This document shows, piece by piece, positions 1-6,667 of a DNA stretch of 10,733 nt. Source of the DNA: DATAQC01 sp051005135 (lineage in GTDB: Bacteria; Actinomycetota; Acidimicrobiia; Acidimicrobiales; AC-14); assembly GCA_051005135.1 (NCBI GenBank), contig JBPCJQ010000013.1, positions 1 through 10,733 on the forward strand. Direction: 5' to 3'. The notes under the pieces are model-generated. The model did not search any database. It was given only the letters and a program-made list of their open reading frames with translations, and had not been told where the DNA came from. A program made the position numbers and the translations under genes. Position 1 is the stretch's first letter, and each line of letters begins with the position of its first letter.

Positions 1-1271
1 GCGGCGAGTTGTTCGGGTGTGTTGGTACCCCCCGCTTTGTGGGGGTTGGCGAGGGAGCGTCGCTCCTCCCCGCCCCCTGATTCTCCCCGCTTGCGGATCG
101 TCTCCACGTCGGCGGCACTGCCTTCCCCCCGGCACAGCTTGGCCCATAGGTCGGCGAGCACCAGGCCGTCCTGCTTGCAGGGGGTGCACTGGCCGCATGA
201 CTCGACGGCCAGGAACCGCGACGCCCCGGCCGCCACCGCCGTCATGTCGTCAGTGTCGTCGAACACCATGAACCCGCCCGAGCCCAGGCCGCTGCCGGCC
301 TCGGCCATGGACTCGTAGCTGACCGGGGTATCGAGCTGGTCGGCGGTGATCAGCCCGGTGGCCACGCCCGACATCACCGCCTTGATGCGCCGGCCCGGCA
401 GGGGGCCGCCCCCGATGTCGTCCAGCACCTCGCGCAGGGGCGTGCCCATCATCACCTCGCCCACGCCGTGGCGGCGCACCTGGCCGGTGACCGTGCACAC
501 GATGGTGCCCGGCGAGCGCTCGGTTCCCTCGGTGCGGAACCATGCCGCGCCCCGGGCGATGATCCGCGGCACGTTGGCGAGCGTCTCCACGTTGTCGACG
601 AGCGCCGGGGGCGGGGCGGAGTCACCGCCGGGGCCGGCCATCTCCACGTGGGCGGACAGCCCGCTGCGGGAGGCGGCGTCGGCGTCGGTCTCCACCACCT
701 CCACCACACCGCGGCGGAAGGGCGGGGAGATGCGTGGGAACGGGTAGCGCCCGTCGATGGTCTCCAGCAGCGCGGTCTCCTCGCCGTAGAGGTACTCCGC
801 CGGGCCCTCGAACACCAACAGGGTCATCCCGTCGGCCCAGCCCACCCGCTCCACCTCGGCGATGGCTTCGCGCACCCTGGCTACCTCGGTGGTGAAGGTG
901 CGCTTCAGGGCGACGACCACCGAGTCCGCTCCGACCGCCAGGGCGGCGATGAGCGCCCCCTCGAGCACCGAGTACGGATCGAAGCGCAGGATGGTGCGGT
1001 CCTTGTAGGTGCCCGGCTCACCCTCGGCACCGTTGACGACCACCGTGGTAGGCAGCTGGGGCGACCGGTTCTCGGCCACGGTGCGCCACTTGGTGCCGGT
1101 GGGAAAGCCTGCGCCCCCCCGACCCCGGAGCCCGGAAGCCTCGAGCTGGGCGACGAGCGCCTCGGGCTCGACACGCCGGGCGGCCTGGAGCCCTTTGCCG
1201 CCTCCCCTGTCGACGTGTTCTTCCAGGCTCGTCACGGGTTGAGGCGGCAGGACGCGGTGCACGAGGGTCAT
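1..1271 (-). CDS. NuoF-like NADH dehydrogenase, FMN/4Fe-4S subunit (3' end off window)
   Basis: Flavoprotein related to complex I subunit NuoF, which takes electrons from NADH through FMN to a 4Fe-4S cluster. Visible in 423 codons: the FMN/NAD loop GLRGRGGAGFPTGTKW (residues 47-62), NGAEGEPGTYKDR (80-92), YGEETALLE (162-170), an SLBB-like region (about 255-320) and the cluster motif ESCGQCTPC (357-365) with Cys359, Cys362 and Cys365. ATG at 1271 is the first Met in frame; the upstream GGGAAGA is a weak ribosome site. The fourth cluster cysteine of NuoF lies about 41 residues after the CxxCxxC motif. Here no cysteine follows at that distance. Instead, residues about 396-423 are an atypical stretch (GESGGGEERRSLANPHKAGG and on) over palindromic DNA. 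In actinobacteria NuoF-like proteins also occur outside the 14-gene nuo operon, with ferredoxin or cytochrome b partners. The neighbour here is not a nuo gene, so such a stand-alone role is likely. The family is sure; the electron partner is unknown. Confidence 0.9.
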   Translation of the reverse strand, partial: MTLVHRVLPPQPVTSLEEHVDRGGGKGLQAARRVEPEALVAQLEASGLRGRGGAGFPTGTKWRTVAENRSPQLPTTVVVNGAEGEPGTYKDRTILRFDPYSVLEGALIAALAVGADSVVVALKRTFTTEVARVREAIAEVERVGWADGMTLLVFEGPAEYLYGEETALLETIDGRYPFPRISPPFRRGVVEVVETDADAASRSGLSAHVEMAGPGGDSAPPPALVDNVETLANVPRIIARGAAWFRTEGTERSPGTIVCTVTGQVRRHGVGEVMMGTPLREVLDDIGGGPLPGRRIKAVMSGVATGLITADQLDTPVSYESMAEAGSGLGSGGFMVFDDTDDMTAVAAGASRFLAVESCGQCTPCKQDGLVLADLWAKLCRGEGSAADVETIRKRGESGGGEERRSLANPHKAGGTNTPEQLA

Positions 1272-1343
1272 GGCCGAGAGTCTTCCCGCTCAACCCCCTG
1301 GGCGGGCAACTCCGCCGCTTTGGCGGCGAACCCGGCTCCCTCG
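1272..1343. other. Intergenic spacer with short hairpin before the NuoF-like gene
   Basis: This 72-bp gap lies between the stop of the small acidic protein gene and the start of the NuoF-like gene, both on the minus strand. It holds an inverted repeat CCGCC-GCTTT-GGCGG at 1312-1326. No T run follows it on either strand, so it is not a classical intrinsic terminator. It may be a processing or attenuation hairpin, or chance in GC-rich DNA. Confidence 0.35.
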
Positions 1344-1565
1344 TCAGCCGGGCGGGGCGATGGCCTGGTCGTCTTCGGCGGCCGCCTCCTCGCTGCCGCT
1401 CTCGGCGAACTTCTCCTGGTTCTCGCCCTTGGGCTCGTCCACGCCCACCACCGCTTCCGCAGCCTGCGAGCGCACCGACTGGATGCGGTCGCCCAACTCG
1501 TCGAGGCGGCCCTCGTCGGGCTCTTCGGTGGGGGTGTCGTCTGGCTCTGCCTTGGTGTCGTCCAT
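1344..1565 (-). CDS. Small acidic hypothetical protein (73 aa)
   Basis: No function recognised. The 73-residue product is strongly acidic and has no membrane segment or cysteine. It begins MDDTKAEPDDTPTEEPDEG. A probable amphipathic helix covers residues about 19-40 (core LDELGDRIQSVRSQ). A low-complexity Glu/Ala/Asp tail follows and the protein ends in IAPPG. It looks largely disordered apart from the helix. ATG at 1565 is backed by an AGGA ribosome site (TCCT on the plus strand, 1574-1577) eight bases upstream. It lies 72 bp upstream of the NuoF-like gene in the same direction, so the two are probably cotranscribed. It could be an accessory or assembly partner of that oxidoreductase, but this rests on position alone. 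The start codon is 20 bp from the divergent glycosylase start. The composition and good ribosome site argue that it is a real gene. Confidence 0.65.
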   Translation of the reverse strand: MDDTKAEPDDTPTEEPDEGRLDELGDRIQSVRSQAAEAVVGVDEPKGENQEKFAESGSEEAAAEDDQAIAPPG

Positions 1566-1573
1566 GGCTAACG

Positions 1574-1577
1574 TCCT
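1574..1577 (-). promoter_or_regulatory. Ribosome binding site of the small acidic protein
   Basis: On the minus strand GGGGGTAGGA precedes the ATG at 1565, with AGGA eight bases upstream. This supports that start and the reality of this short gene. Confidence 0.5.
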
Positions 1578-1585
1578 ACCCCCGA

Positions 1586-2559
1586 GTGACCACCGCCACG
1601 CCCACGTCCGTCGACCTGGTCCTGGCCGGCCCGGCAGGTGAGCCTGTTGACCTGTGGCGCACCCTGCGTTCGCACGGCCTGACCGCCCTGGCCCCCATGA
1701 CCCTCGACACCGAGGCTCGCTCCCTCACTATCATCCTCCCGCTGCCCGGCAACCGGGCCCGCACCGCGGTGATCGGCCCGGGCGACGCTGGACACGCCCG
1801 GGTCACGCTCCTGGGCCCCCGAGTGCGGGCCGCCGAGCCGGCCCAGGTGTTGAGTGCGGCGCGCCACGTGCTGCGACTCGACGAGGACCTGTCGGGCTTC
1901 TACGCCCTGGTGGCTGCTGACGCCGATCTGGCGTGGGTGGCCGCCGGCGCCGGGCGCCTGGTGCGGGCACCCACGGTCTTCGAGGACGTGGTGAAGACGC
2001 TGTGTACCACCAACTGCTCCTGGGCTGCCACCCGGCGCATGATCGGTGCCCTGGTCGAGCACCTGGGCGTGGCCGCGCCGGGGGCTCCTCCAGCGGCCCG
2101 GGCGGCCGGGCCTTCCCCACCCCCGAAGCCATGGCCGCCGCGGGCGACGGCTTCTACCGAGACGTGGTACGCGCCGGGTACCGGAGCCGCTACCTCGCCG
2201 CCCTGGCCGCGTCGGTGGCCAACGGCAACGTCGACCTCGAAGCCCTCGGCGCCGAGAGCGCCCGCGGCGACGACGAGGTGGCCGCCTTCCTCCAGAGCCT
2301 TCCCGGCGTCGGCCCCTACGCCGCGGCCCACATCATGGTGCTCCTGGGCCGCTACTCGCGCCTGGTCCTCGACTCGTGGACGAGGCCGAAGTACGCCCGC
2401 CTGGTGAACAAGCCGGCCGTGACCGACACTGCCATCGCCCGCCGTTTCGCACCCTACGGCCGGTGGGCCGGCCTCGCCTTCTGGGCCTTCCTCACCGCCG
2501 ACTGGGTCGACGACGGGCCAGGTGGTGAAGTGCCACCGCTGCGGCCGTGGCCACGTTGA
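1586..2559 (+). pseudogene. HhH-GPD family DNA glycosylase, frameshifted in this sequence
   Basis: Base-excision repair glycosylase of the HhH-GPD superfamily (AlkA/OGG-like), which removes damaged bases from DNA. The reading frame is broken. The N-terminal part runs from GTG 1586 in one frame through LRLDEDLSGFYALVA and the typical block TVFEDVVKTLCTTNCSW. The C-terminal part continues in another frame, with the helix-hairpin-helix LPGVGPYAA (2299-2325) and VLDSWTRPKY, whose Asp is the likely catalytic residue. The join is at the five-G run 2080-2084. One extra G there would give an uninterrupted protein of about 324 residues, the usual size, reading AAPGGSSSGPGGRAF across the join. The cause may be a sequencing or consensus error in a homopolymer, a true inactivating deletion, or ribosomal slippage. 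Codon usage stays coding-like on both sides, which favours an error or a recent event. The 3' end overlaps the convergent methyltransferase gene by 68 bp. Confidence 0.8.
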
Positions 2560-3319
2560 GAGAGTCGACGCCAGGAGCCATGGCGATCCTCACCCGGTGG
2601 TCAGCGGCGGCCAGGGCCCCGGCCGACAGCCCCGGCCCCTCCGCCCCCACCACCACGGCCTGCTTGGGCCGTGATGCAACAGCGCGCAGGTCCAGGGCTT
2701 CGGGTGACGGGATGAGAGCCAGTACCTCGAAGCCCGCGTTGCCCAAGTGGGTCAGAGCGTCGGGCCAGTTGGCAACGCGCCCGAAGGGCACGTGCAGCAC
2801 CTGGCCGGCCGACACCCGGACCGCCCGCCGGTAGAAGGGGTCGGCGGTGGTGGGGTCGAGGATGACGGCGCCGGCGCCGAACGCCGCGGCGTTGCGGAAG
2901 AGGGCGCCCAGGTTCTCGTGGTCGTTGACCCCTTCGACGGCCACCACCAGGTCGGCGGCCTCTGCCAGTGCGGCGGGATCAGCCGGAGGGGGACGGTCGA
3001 CCGATGCCAGGGCCCCCCTGTGGAGGTGAAAGCCGGCGATGGCATCCATCACCGGCTGGGTGGCGACGTGGACCGGCGCGTCCACGTCGGCCAGCTCCGG
3101 CCCCAACGCCGCCCACCGCCCGGGCGTCAGCAGGAATGAGCGCACCAGGAACGCCGACCTCACCAGCCGGCGGATGACCACGTCACCCTCGGCGATGAAG
3201 AACCCGCCCTCGGTGCCGTGGGAGCGCTCGCGCCGGCGGCGCAGCTCGGGGTCGGTGAGGCCGACGTAGTCGACGATGCGAGGGTCGGCGGGGTCGGCTA
3301 TGTGGACGACGTCGGGCAC
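2492..3319 (-). CDS. SpoU/TrmH family RNA 2'-O-ribose methyltransferase
   Basis: SAM-dependent methyltransferase of the SPOUT class that methylates a ribose 2'-hydroxyl in rRNA or tRNA. In 275 residues, an N-terminal RNA-binding domain (about 20-105, core GFFIAEGDVVIRRLV) is followed by the knotted catalytic domain. Its three family motifs are intact: motif 1 at 130-154 (GVNDHENLGALFRNAAAFGA), motif 2 GAEGPGLS at 225-232, and motif 3 at 245-264 (including PGVDSLNVATAAA), which forms the SAM-binding trefoil knot. The start is the GTG at 3319. No in-frame Met occurs before residue 91, which is too late. A GAGG just before the GTG is closer than ideal. It begins 16 bp after the histidine kinase stop, so it is probably the last gene of that operon. 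The exact target base cannot be told from sequence; TsnR/RlmB/TrmH relatives look alike. Confidence 0.93.
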   Translation of the reverse strand: MPDVVHIADPADPRIVDYVGLTDPELRRRRERSHGTEGGFFIAEGDVVIRRLVRSAFLVRSFLLTPGRWAALGPELADVDAPVHVATQPVMDAIAGFHLHRGALASVDRPPPADPAALAEAADLVVAVEGVNDHENLGALFRNAAAFGAGAVILDPTTADPFYRRAVRVSAGQVLHVPFGRVANWPDALTHLGNAGFEVLALIPSPEALDLRAVASRPKQAVVVGAEGPGLSAGALAAADHRVRIAMAPGVDSLNVATAAAVALHHLARRRPSRR

Positions 3320-3335
3320 ACCTCGATTGTGCGTC

Positions 3336-4655
3336 TCAGGACGCCGCCGAGGTCGACTCGGGCAGCCACAGCCGCAGGCGGGTGCCGCCGCCGGGAACAT
3401 GCTCGGCCGACACCGATCCCCCGTGGGCCTCGGCCACCTGGCGCACGATGGCCAGGCCGAGTCCCGAACCGGGGAGATGGCGCGCCTGGCCCGATCGGTA
3501 GAAGCGGTCGAAGACATGGGCGATGTCGCCGGGCGCGATGCCGGGACCGTGGTCGCGAACCACCACCTCGCCACCGCCGACCGACACCTCCACGGTGCTG
3601 CCCGGCGGGCTCCACTTGACAGCGTTGTCCAAGATGTTGGCGACAGCCCTCTCCAGACGGGCGGAGCTTCCCCTGACAATCACGGGATCGAGGTGGGTGG
3701 TGAATCGGACACCCGCCGCCCGCCGGGACGCCCGCGCCACGGCCGTGGCTGTCAGCTCGTCGAGGCGAACGTCGACGCCGTCGTCGGCATCGTCCTCTTG
3801 GCGGGCCAGCTCCACCAGGTCGGAGACCAGGGTGCCCAGGTCCTCGATCTCGTCGCGCAGCTCGGCCAGGACGGGAGCGTGGGCCTCCATCCCCGGCTCG
3901 CGCAACAGGAATTCGACGTTGGCCCGCAGGCTGGTGAGCGGGGTCCGTAGCTCGTGGGACGCGTCGGCGACCAGGGCTCGCTGCGCCGCCAGTGACCGTT
4001 CCAGGGCGGCCACCATCTCGTTGAAGCTGCCAGCCAGGTCGGCCAGCTCGTCGTTGCCCTCCACCGGGATCCGGGTACCGGAATGCCCCACCGGTGGCGG
4101 CACTTGCGACAATGCCACCTCGCGGGCTGCAGCGCGCAGGCGCAGCACCGGCCCCAATGCCGTCGACGCCACCAGCCGCCCGACCACACCGGCCAGGGCC
4201 ACCCCGCCGGCGGTCACGACCAGCAGTGCGACCGACAACCGGTGCAGCAGCTCGTCGACCCGGTCGAGCGGCGCGGCCAGCTCGACAGCCCGGCCCTGCC
4301 CCCCGCTCAGGGGGGCGATGAGCACGCGCAGGTGCGAGCCGGCCACGTGTACGTCACGGAACCGGGCGCCTGCCCGCCCGGCTGCCACGGAACGAGCCTC
4401 GCCGACGAACGGCAGCGTCAGGCTGTCGGGACGCAGGGGGACGATCGCGCCGTCAACGGTGACGACCTGGCCATCGCCACCAGGGGTCGAGTTGGTGGCC
4501 GAGTTGGCCAGCACCAGCCGCTGGCGTCGCAGGCTGTCGTCGACCTGCGACCGGGTACTGGCCGCCACGGCGACATAGACCACGATCGAGGCCAGCACCA
4601 GGGCGGCGGCCACCGCGCCGGCCGCCACGAGGGTCAGCCGGGTACGGAACCTCAT
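3336..4655 (-). CDS. Sensor histidine kinase, MprB-like
   Basis: Membrane sensor kinase of a two-component system, partner of the response regulator upstream. 439 residues: a first membrane segment (about 8-31), an extracytoplasmic sensor region (32-135), a second membrane segment (about 141-165), a HAMP linker (166-222), the HisKA dimerisation helix with the phosphorylated histidine in DASHELRTPL (His234), then the ATPase domain with N box NILDNAVKW (340-348), G1 DHGPGIAP (368-375), F box VFDRFYRS (381-388) and G2 GSGLGLAIV (396-404). All catalytic motifs are complete. The ATG at 4655 is chosen because the first transmembrane helix follows at once and AGAGG lies just upstream; upstream in-frame codons run into the regulator gene. 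Its ATG overlaps the stop of a 25-codon ORF, giving an ATGA junction. The sensor region matches no ligand domain I recognise. Confidence 0.94.
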   Translation of the reverse strand: MRFRTRLTLVAAGAVAAALVLASIVVYVAVAASTRSQVDDSLRRQRLVLANSATNSTPGGDGQVVTVDGAIVPLRPDSLTLPFVGEARSVAAGRAGARFRDVHVAGSHLRVLIAPLSGGQGRAVELAAPLDRVDELLHRLSVALLVVTAGGVALAGVVGRLVASTALGPVLRLRAAAREVALSQVPPPVGHSGTRIPVEGNDELADLAGSFNEMVAALERSLAAQRALVADASHELRTPLTSLRANVEFLLREPGMEAHAPVLAELRDEIEDLGTLVSDLVELARQEDDADDGVDVRLDELTATAVARASRRAAGVRFTTHLDPVIVRGSSARLERAVANILDNAVKWSPPGSTVEVSVGGGEVVVRDHGPGIAPGDIAHVFDRFYRSGQARHLPGSGLGLAIVRQVAEAHGGSVSAEHVPGGGTRLRLWLPESTSAAS

Positions 4656-4729
4656 GGCCTCTGGTGGCTGCGGACCGACGCTGCGCTTGCCGTTGCGTTC
4701 TGGCCACGCAGGCCGGGGTCCTCGCTCAT
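4652..4729 (-). CDS. 25-codon mini-ORF coupling regulator and kinase genes
   Basis: A 25-codon reading frame fills the gap between the response regulator and the histidine kinase exactly. Its ATG (4729) overlaps the regulator's TGA as ATGA, and its own TGA (4654-4652) overlaps the kinase ATG as a second ATGA. The peptide would begin MSEDPGLRGQNATASAAS and end in RSHQRP; it has no recognisable motif and is not hydrophobic. Its frame differs from both neighbours. The likely role, if any, is to carry terminating ribosomes from the regulator stop to the kinase start by translational coupling. It could equally be the remnant of an older kinase N-terminus or chance. Confidence 0.35.
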   Translation of the reverse strand: MSEDPGLRGQNATASAASVRSHQRP

Positions 4730-5397
4730 GGCTCCCGCAGGATGAATCCCACGCCCCGCAGGGTGTGAAGCACGCGGGGCTCGCCATCGGCCTCGGTCTT
4801 GCGCCGGAGATACCCGACATACACGTCGAGGGAGTTCGATGCCGGCCCGAAGTCGTAACCCCAGACCGCCTCGTAGATCGCCGTCCGCGCGAGAGCCCGG
4901 CCCGGGTTGGCCAGGAACAACTCGAGCAGGGCGAACTCGGTACGGGTCAGATCGAGGGGCCGTCCTCCCCGGCTGGCCTGGTGGGAGACGGGATCGAGCA
5001 CCAAGTCGCCCACGCGCAGCTCCATGGGCTCGGCGGCCCCCGAACGGCGCAACAGGGCGCGCAGGCGGGCCAGCAGCTCCTCCACCGCGAACGGCTTGGC
5101 CAGGTAGTCATCGGCCCCGGCGTCGAGGCCGGCGACCCGATCCGACACCCCGTCGCGGGCGGTGAGCAGCAACACCGGCGTTCGATCACCCATGTGGCGC
5201 AGGCGACGGGTGACTTCCAGGCCGTCGAGGCCGGGCATCACCACGTCGAGGACGATGGCATCGGGGGCCGTCTCGGCAACGGCGGTGAGCGCCCGCCGGC
5301 CGTCGGAGGCCGAGCCCACCTGGTAGCCGGCCTGGCGGAGGATGCGCTCGAGCGAAGCTTGGACGGCCGGCTCGTCGTCGACCACGAGGATCCGCAC
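4726..5397 (-). CDS. Response regulator, OmpR/MprA-like
   Basis: DNA-binding response regulator. The 223 residues comprise a receiver domain (1-118) and an OmpR/PhoB winged helix (about 128-222). Receiver residues are all present: acidic pocket Asp7/Asp8, phosphoacceptor Asp51 in VLDVVMPGLDG, Thr79 and Lys101 in KPF. The winged helix holds LTRTEFALLELFLANPG, then EAVWGYDF and VYVGYLRRKTEADGEPR, and ends HTLRGVGFILREP. These blocks closely resemble mycobacterial MprA, an envelope-stress regulator, so a similar role is plausible, but orthology is not shown. The start is the GTG at 5397, placing MRILVVDDE at the N-terminus as usual; the ATG two bases upstream is out of frame. It is first in the minus-strand operon and divergent from the LolA-like/ABC genes across a 124-bp spacer. 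Confidence 0.95.
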   Translation of the reverse strand: MRILVVDDEPAVQASLERILRQAGYQVGSASDGRRALTAVAETAPDAIVLDVVMPGLDGLEVTRRLRHMGDRTPVLLLTARDGVSDRVAGLDAGADDYLAKPFAVEELLARLRALLRRSGAAEPMELRVGDLVLDPVSHQASRGGRPLDLTRTEFALLELFLANPGRALARTAIYEAVWGYDFGPASNSLDVYVGYLRRKTEADGEPRVLHTLRGVGFILREP

Positions 5398-5521
5398 ATC
5401 CCATATTGGCCCCCACCTGCCACCAGGGTGGCTCGCCCGGCTTGCCTGCCGCACCAAGAATTGAGGAAGTTCTTAGCCCCCGCTTGGCACGGTCTCATGG
5501 TGCACGTGGTGCACTGGAGGC
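5398..5521. promoter_or_regulatory. Divergent promoter region with three palindromic elements
   Basis: The 124-bp spacer separates the start of the response regulator (minus) from the LolA-like gene (plus), so it must hold promoters for both directions. It contains GCCACC-AG-GGTGGC (5419-5432, perfect 6-bp arms), AAGAA-N9-TTCTT (5456-5474, in a locally AT-rich patch) and GTGCAC-GTG-GTGCAC (5500-5514, two self-palindromic hexamers). Any of them could bind the adjacent regulator. I cannot place convincing -35/-10 boxes. Confidence 0.5.
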
Positions 5522-6664
5522 ATGACACGTACCCCTCGCCCCCTTTTGCGCTGGCTGGTGGCCCCGCTGGTAGCAGCCGCCCTCGTCGCTTCCTATGCCG
5601 TCCTCCCCACCCTGGCCGGAGCCGACGCCCCGCCCGCGCTCGCGCCCATCACCGCCCGCGACCTGGTGGCCAAGGTCTCCCAGGCCTCGGTCCCCGGCCT
5701 GTCGGGCACCATCACCTCGACCCCCCATCTCGGGCTGCCCGACCTGAGCAGCGTGGTGGGCGACAAGGGCAGCTTCCTCACCAGCCTGCTCACCGGCGCT
5801 CACACGATGCGGGTCTGGCAGGCCGGCGGCAACGTCCGACTCGCCCTGCCCTCCTCGTTGGCCGAGGACGACGTCGTGCGCTCGGGCTCCGACGTCTGGG
5901 TATGGCAGAGCAACGGCCAGCAGGCCTCGCATCTCGCCCTGAAGGGCGAAGCCTCTGGTGCCCCCGACCAGGCCAGCAAGTCGGCCCCCCCCGAGGTGGC
6001 ACCCACGCCGCAGTCCCTGGCCGACCACTTCCTCGCCTCGGTCGACCCCACCACCCGGGTCTCCGTTCGTGACACCGTCATGGTGGCGGGCCAACCGGCC
6101 TACGAGCTGGTGCTCGCCCCCAAGTCGTCCAACACCCTTGTCGCCGACGTGGTGATCGCCGTCGACTCCGCCACCGGCCTGCCCCTGCGGGTGCAGGTGC
6201 TCTCGCGCGACTCGGGCACCCCGGCCATCGACTTGGGTTTCAGCTCCGTCGACTTCTCGGTGCCGGCGGCGTCGACCTTCGCGTTCACCCCGCCGCCCGG
6301 GGCCAAAGTCACCGAGGCCCAGTCGCCGATCGACCTCCTGCTTCCTGGGACCCACACCGGTAGCCAAGCCAAGCCCCAGGGCGGCGCGCAGGGGCCGGCT
6401 CCGGCCGCTCCCTCGGCCGAGGCCAAGCCCCAGGTGGTCGGGTCGGGCTGGGAGTCGGTGGCGATCGTCGACCTCGGCGCCACCGGGAACAACAACGCCA
6501 ACCTGGCCGCCATCACCAGGTTCGGCAGCCCTGTCCAGGGAAGCTGGGGTTCGGGCCGGCTGGTCCGCACGTCACTGGTGAACCTCCTGCTCACCGATCA
6601 CAACACGCTCCTGGTCGGCTCGGTCCCCGAGGCGGCTCTCGAGGCTGCCGCCGCCGGGCACTGA
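5522..6664 (+). CDS. LolA/RseB-like exported protein of an ABC exporter operon
   Basis: Exported or membrane-anchored protein of 380 residues. An N-terminal signal or anchor (charged RTPRPLLR, hydrophobic 11-32) precedes a beta-rich domain resembling the LolA/MucB-RseB lipoprotein-binding fold: repeated strand segments such as MRVWQAGGNVRLALPS, SGSDVWVWQSNGQ, VAGQPAYELVLAP and VVIAVDSATGLPLRVQVLS (about 95-225). A Pro/Ala/Gln-rich linker follows (about 278-305), then a C-terminal segment (306-380) rich in small residues. No lipobox cysteine is seen. Actinobacteria lack LolB and the Gram-negative outer-membrane route, so the role is not classical LolA transport; such proteins commonly sit before an ABC ATPase/permease pair and may bind a lipid, lipoprotein or stress ligand. 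ATG 5522 is kept because it supplies the positive signal-peptide start, although its GGAGG lies only one base upstream. It ends 3 bp before the ATPase gene. Confidence 0.8.
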   Translation: MTRTPRPLLRWLVAPLVAAALVASYAVLPTLAGADAPPALAPITARDLVAKVSQASVPGLSGTITSTPHLGLPDLSSVVGDKGSFLTSLLTGAHTMRVWQAGGNVRLALPSSLAEDDVVRSGSDVWVWQSNGQQASHLALKGEASGAPDQASKSAPPEVAPTPQSLADHFLASVDPTTRVSVRDTVMVAGQPAYELVLAPKSSNTLVADVVIAVDSATGLPLRVQVLSRDSGTPAIDLGFSSVDFSVPAASTFAFTPPPGAKVTEAQSPIDLLLPGTHTGSQAKPQGGAQGPAPAAPSAEAKPQVVGSGWESVAIVDLGATGNNNANLAAITRFGSPVQGSWGSGRLVRTSLVNLLLTDHNTLLVGSVPEAALEAAAAGH

Positions 6665-6667
6665 CGG

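Noticed and set aside
468..1571. Long plus-strand open frame of 367 codons over the NuoF-like gene
   Set aside because: It is His/Gly/Arg-rich with no motif and lies opposite a gene with all the NuoF family motifs; it is an antisense shadow of GC-rich codons.
2492..3679. Longer methyltransferase reading from 3679
   Set aside because: The added N-terminus is out of frame over the kinase ATPase domain; the GTG at 3319 follows the kinase stop closely.
4654..6072. Plus-strand open frame of 472 codons
   Set aside because: It runs antisense to the regulator gene and out of frame through the LolA-like gene, with typical shadow composition.
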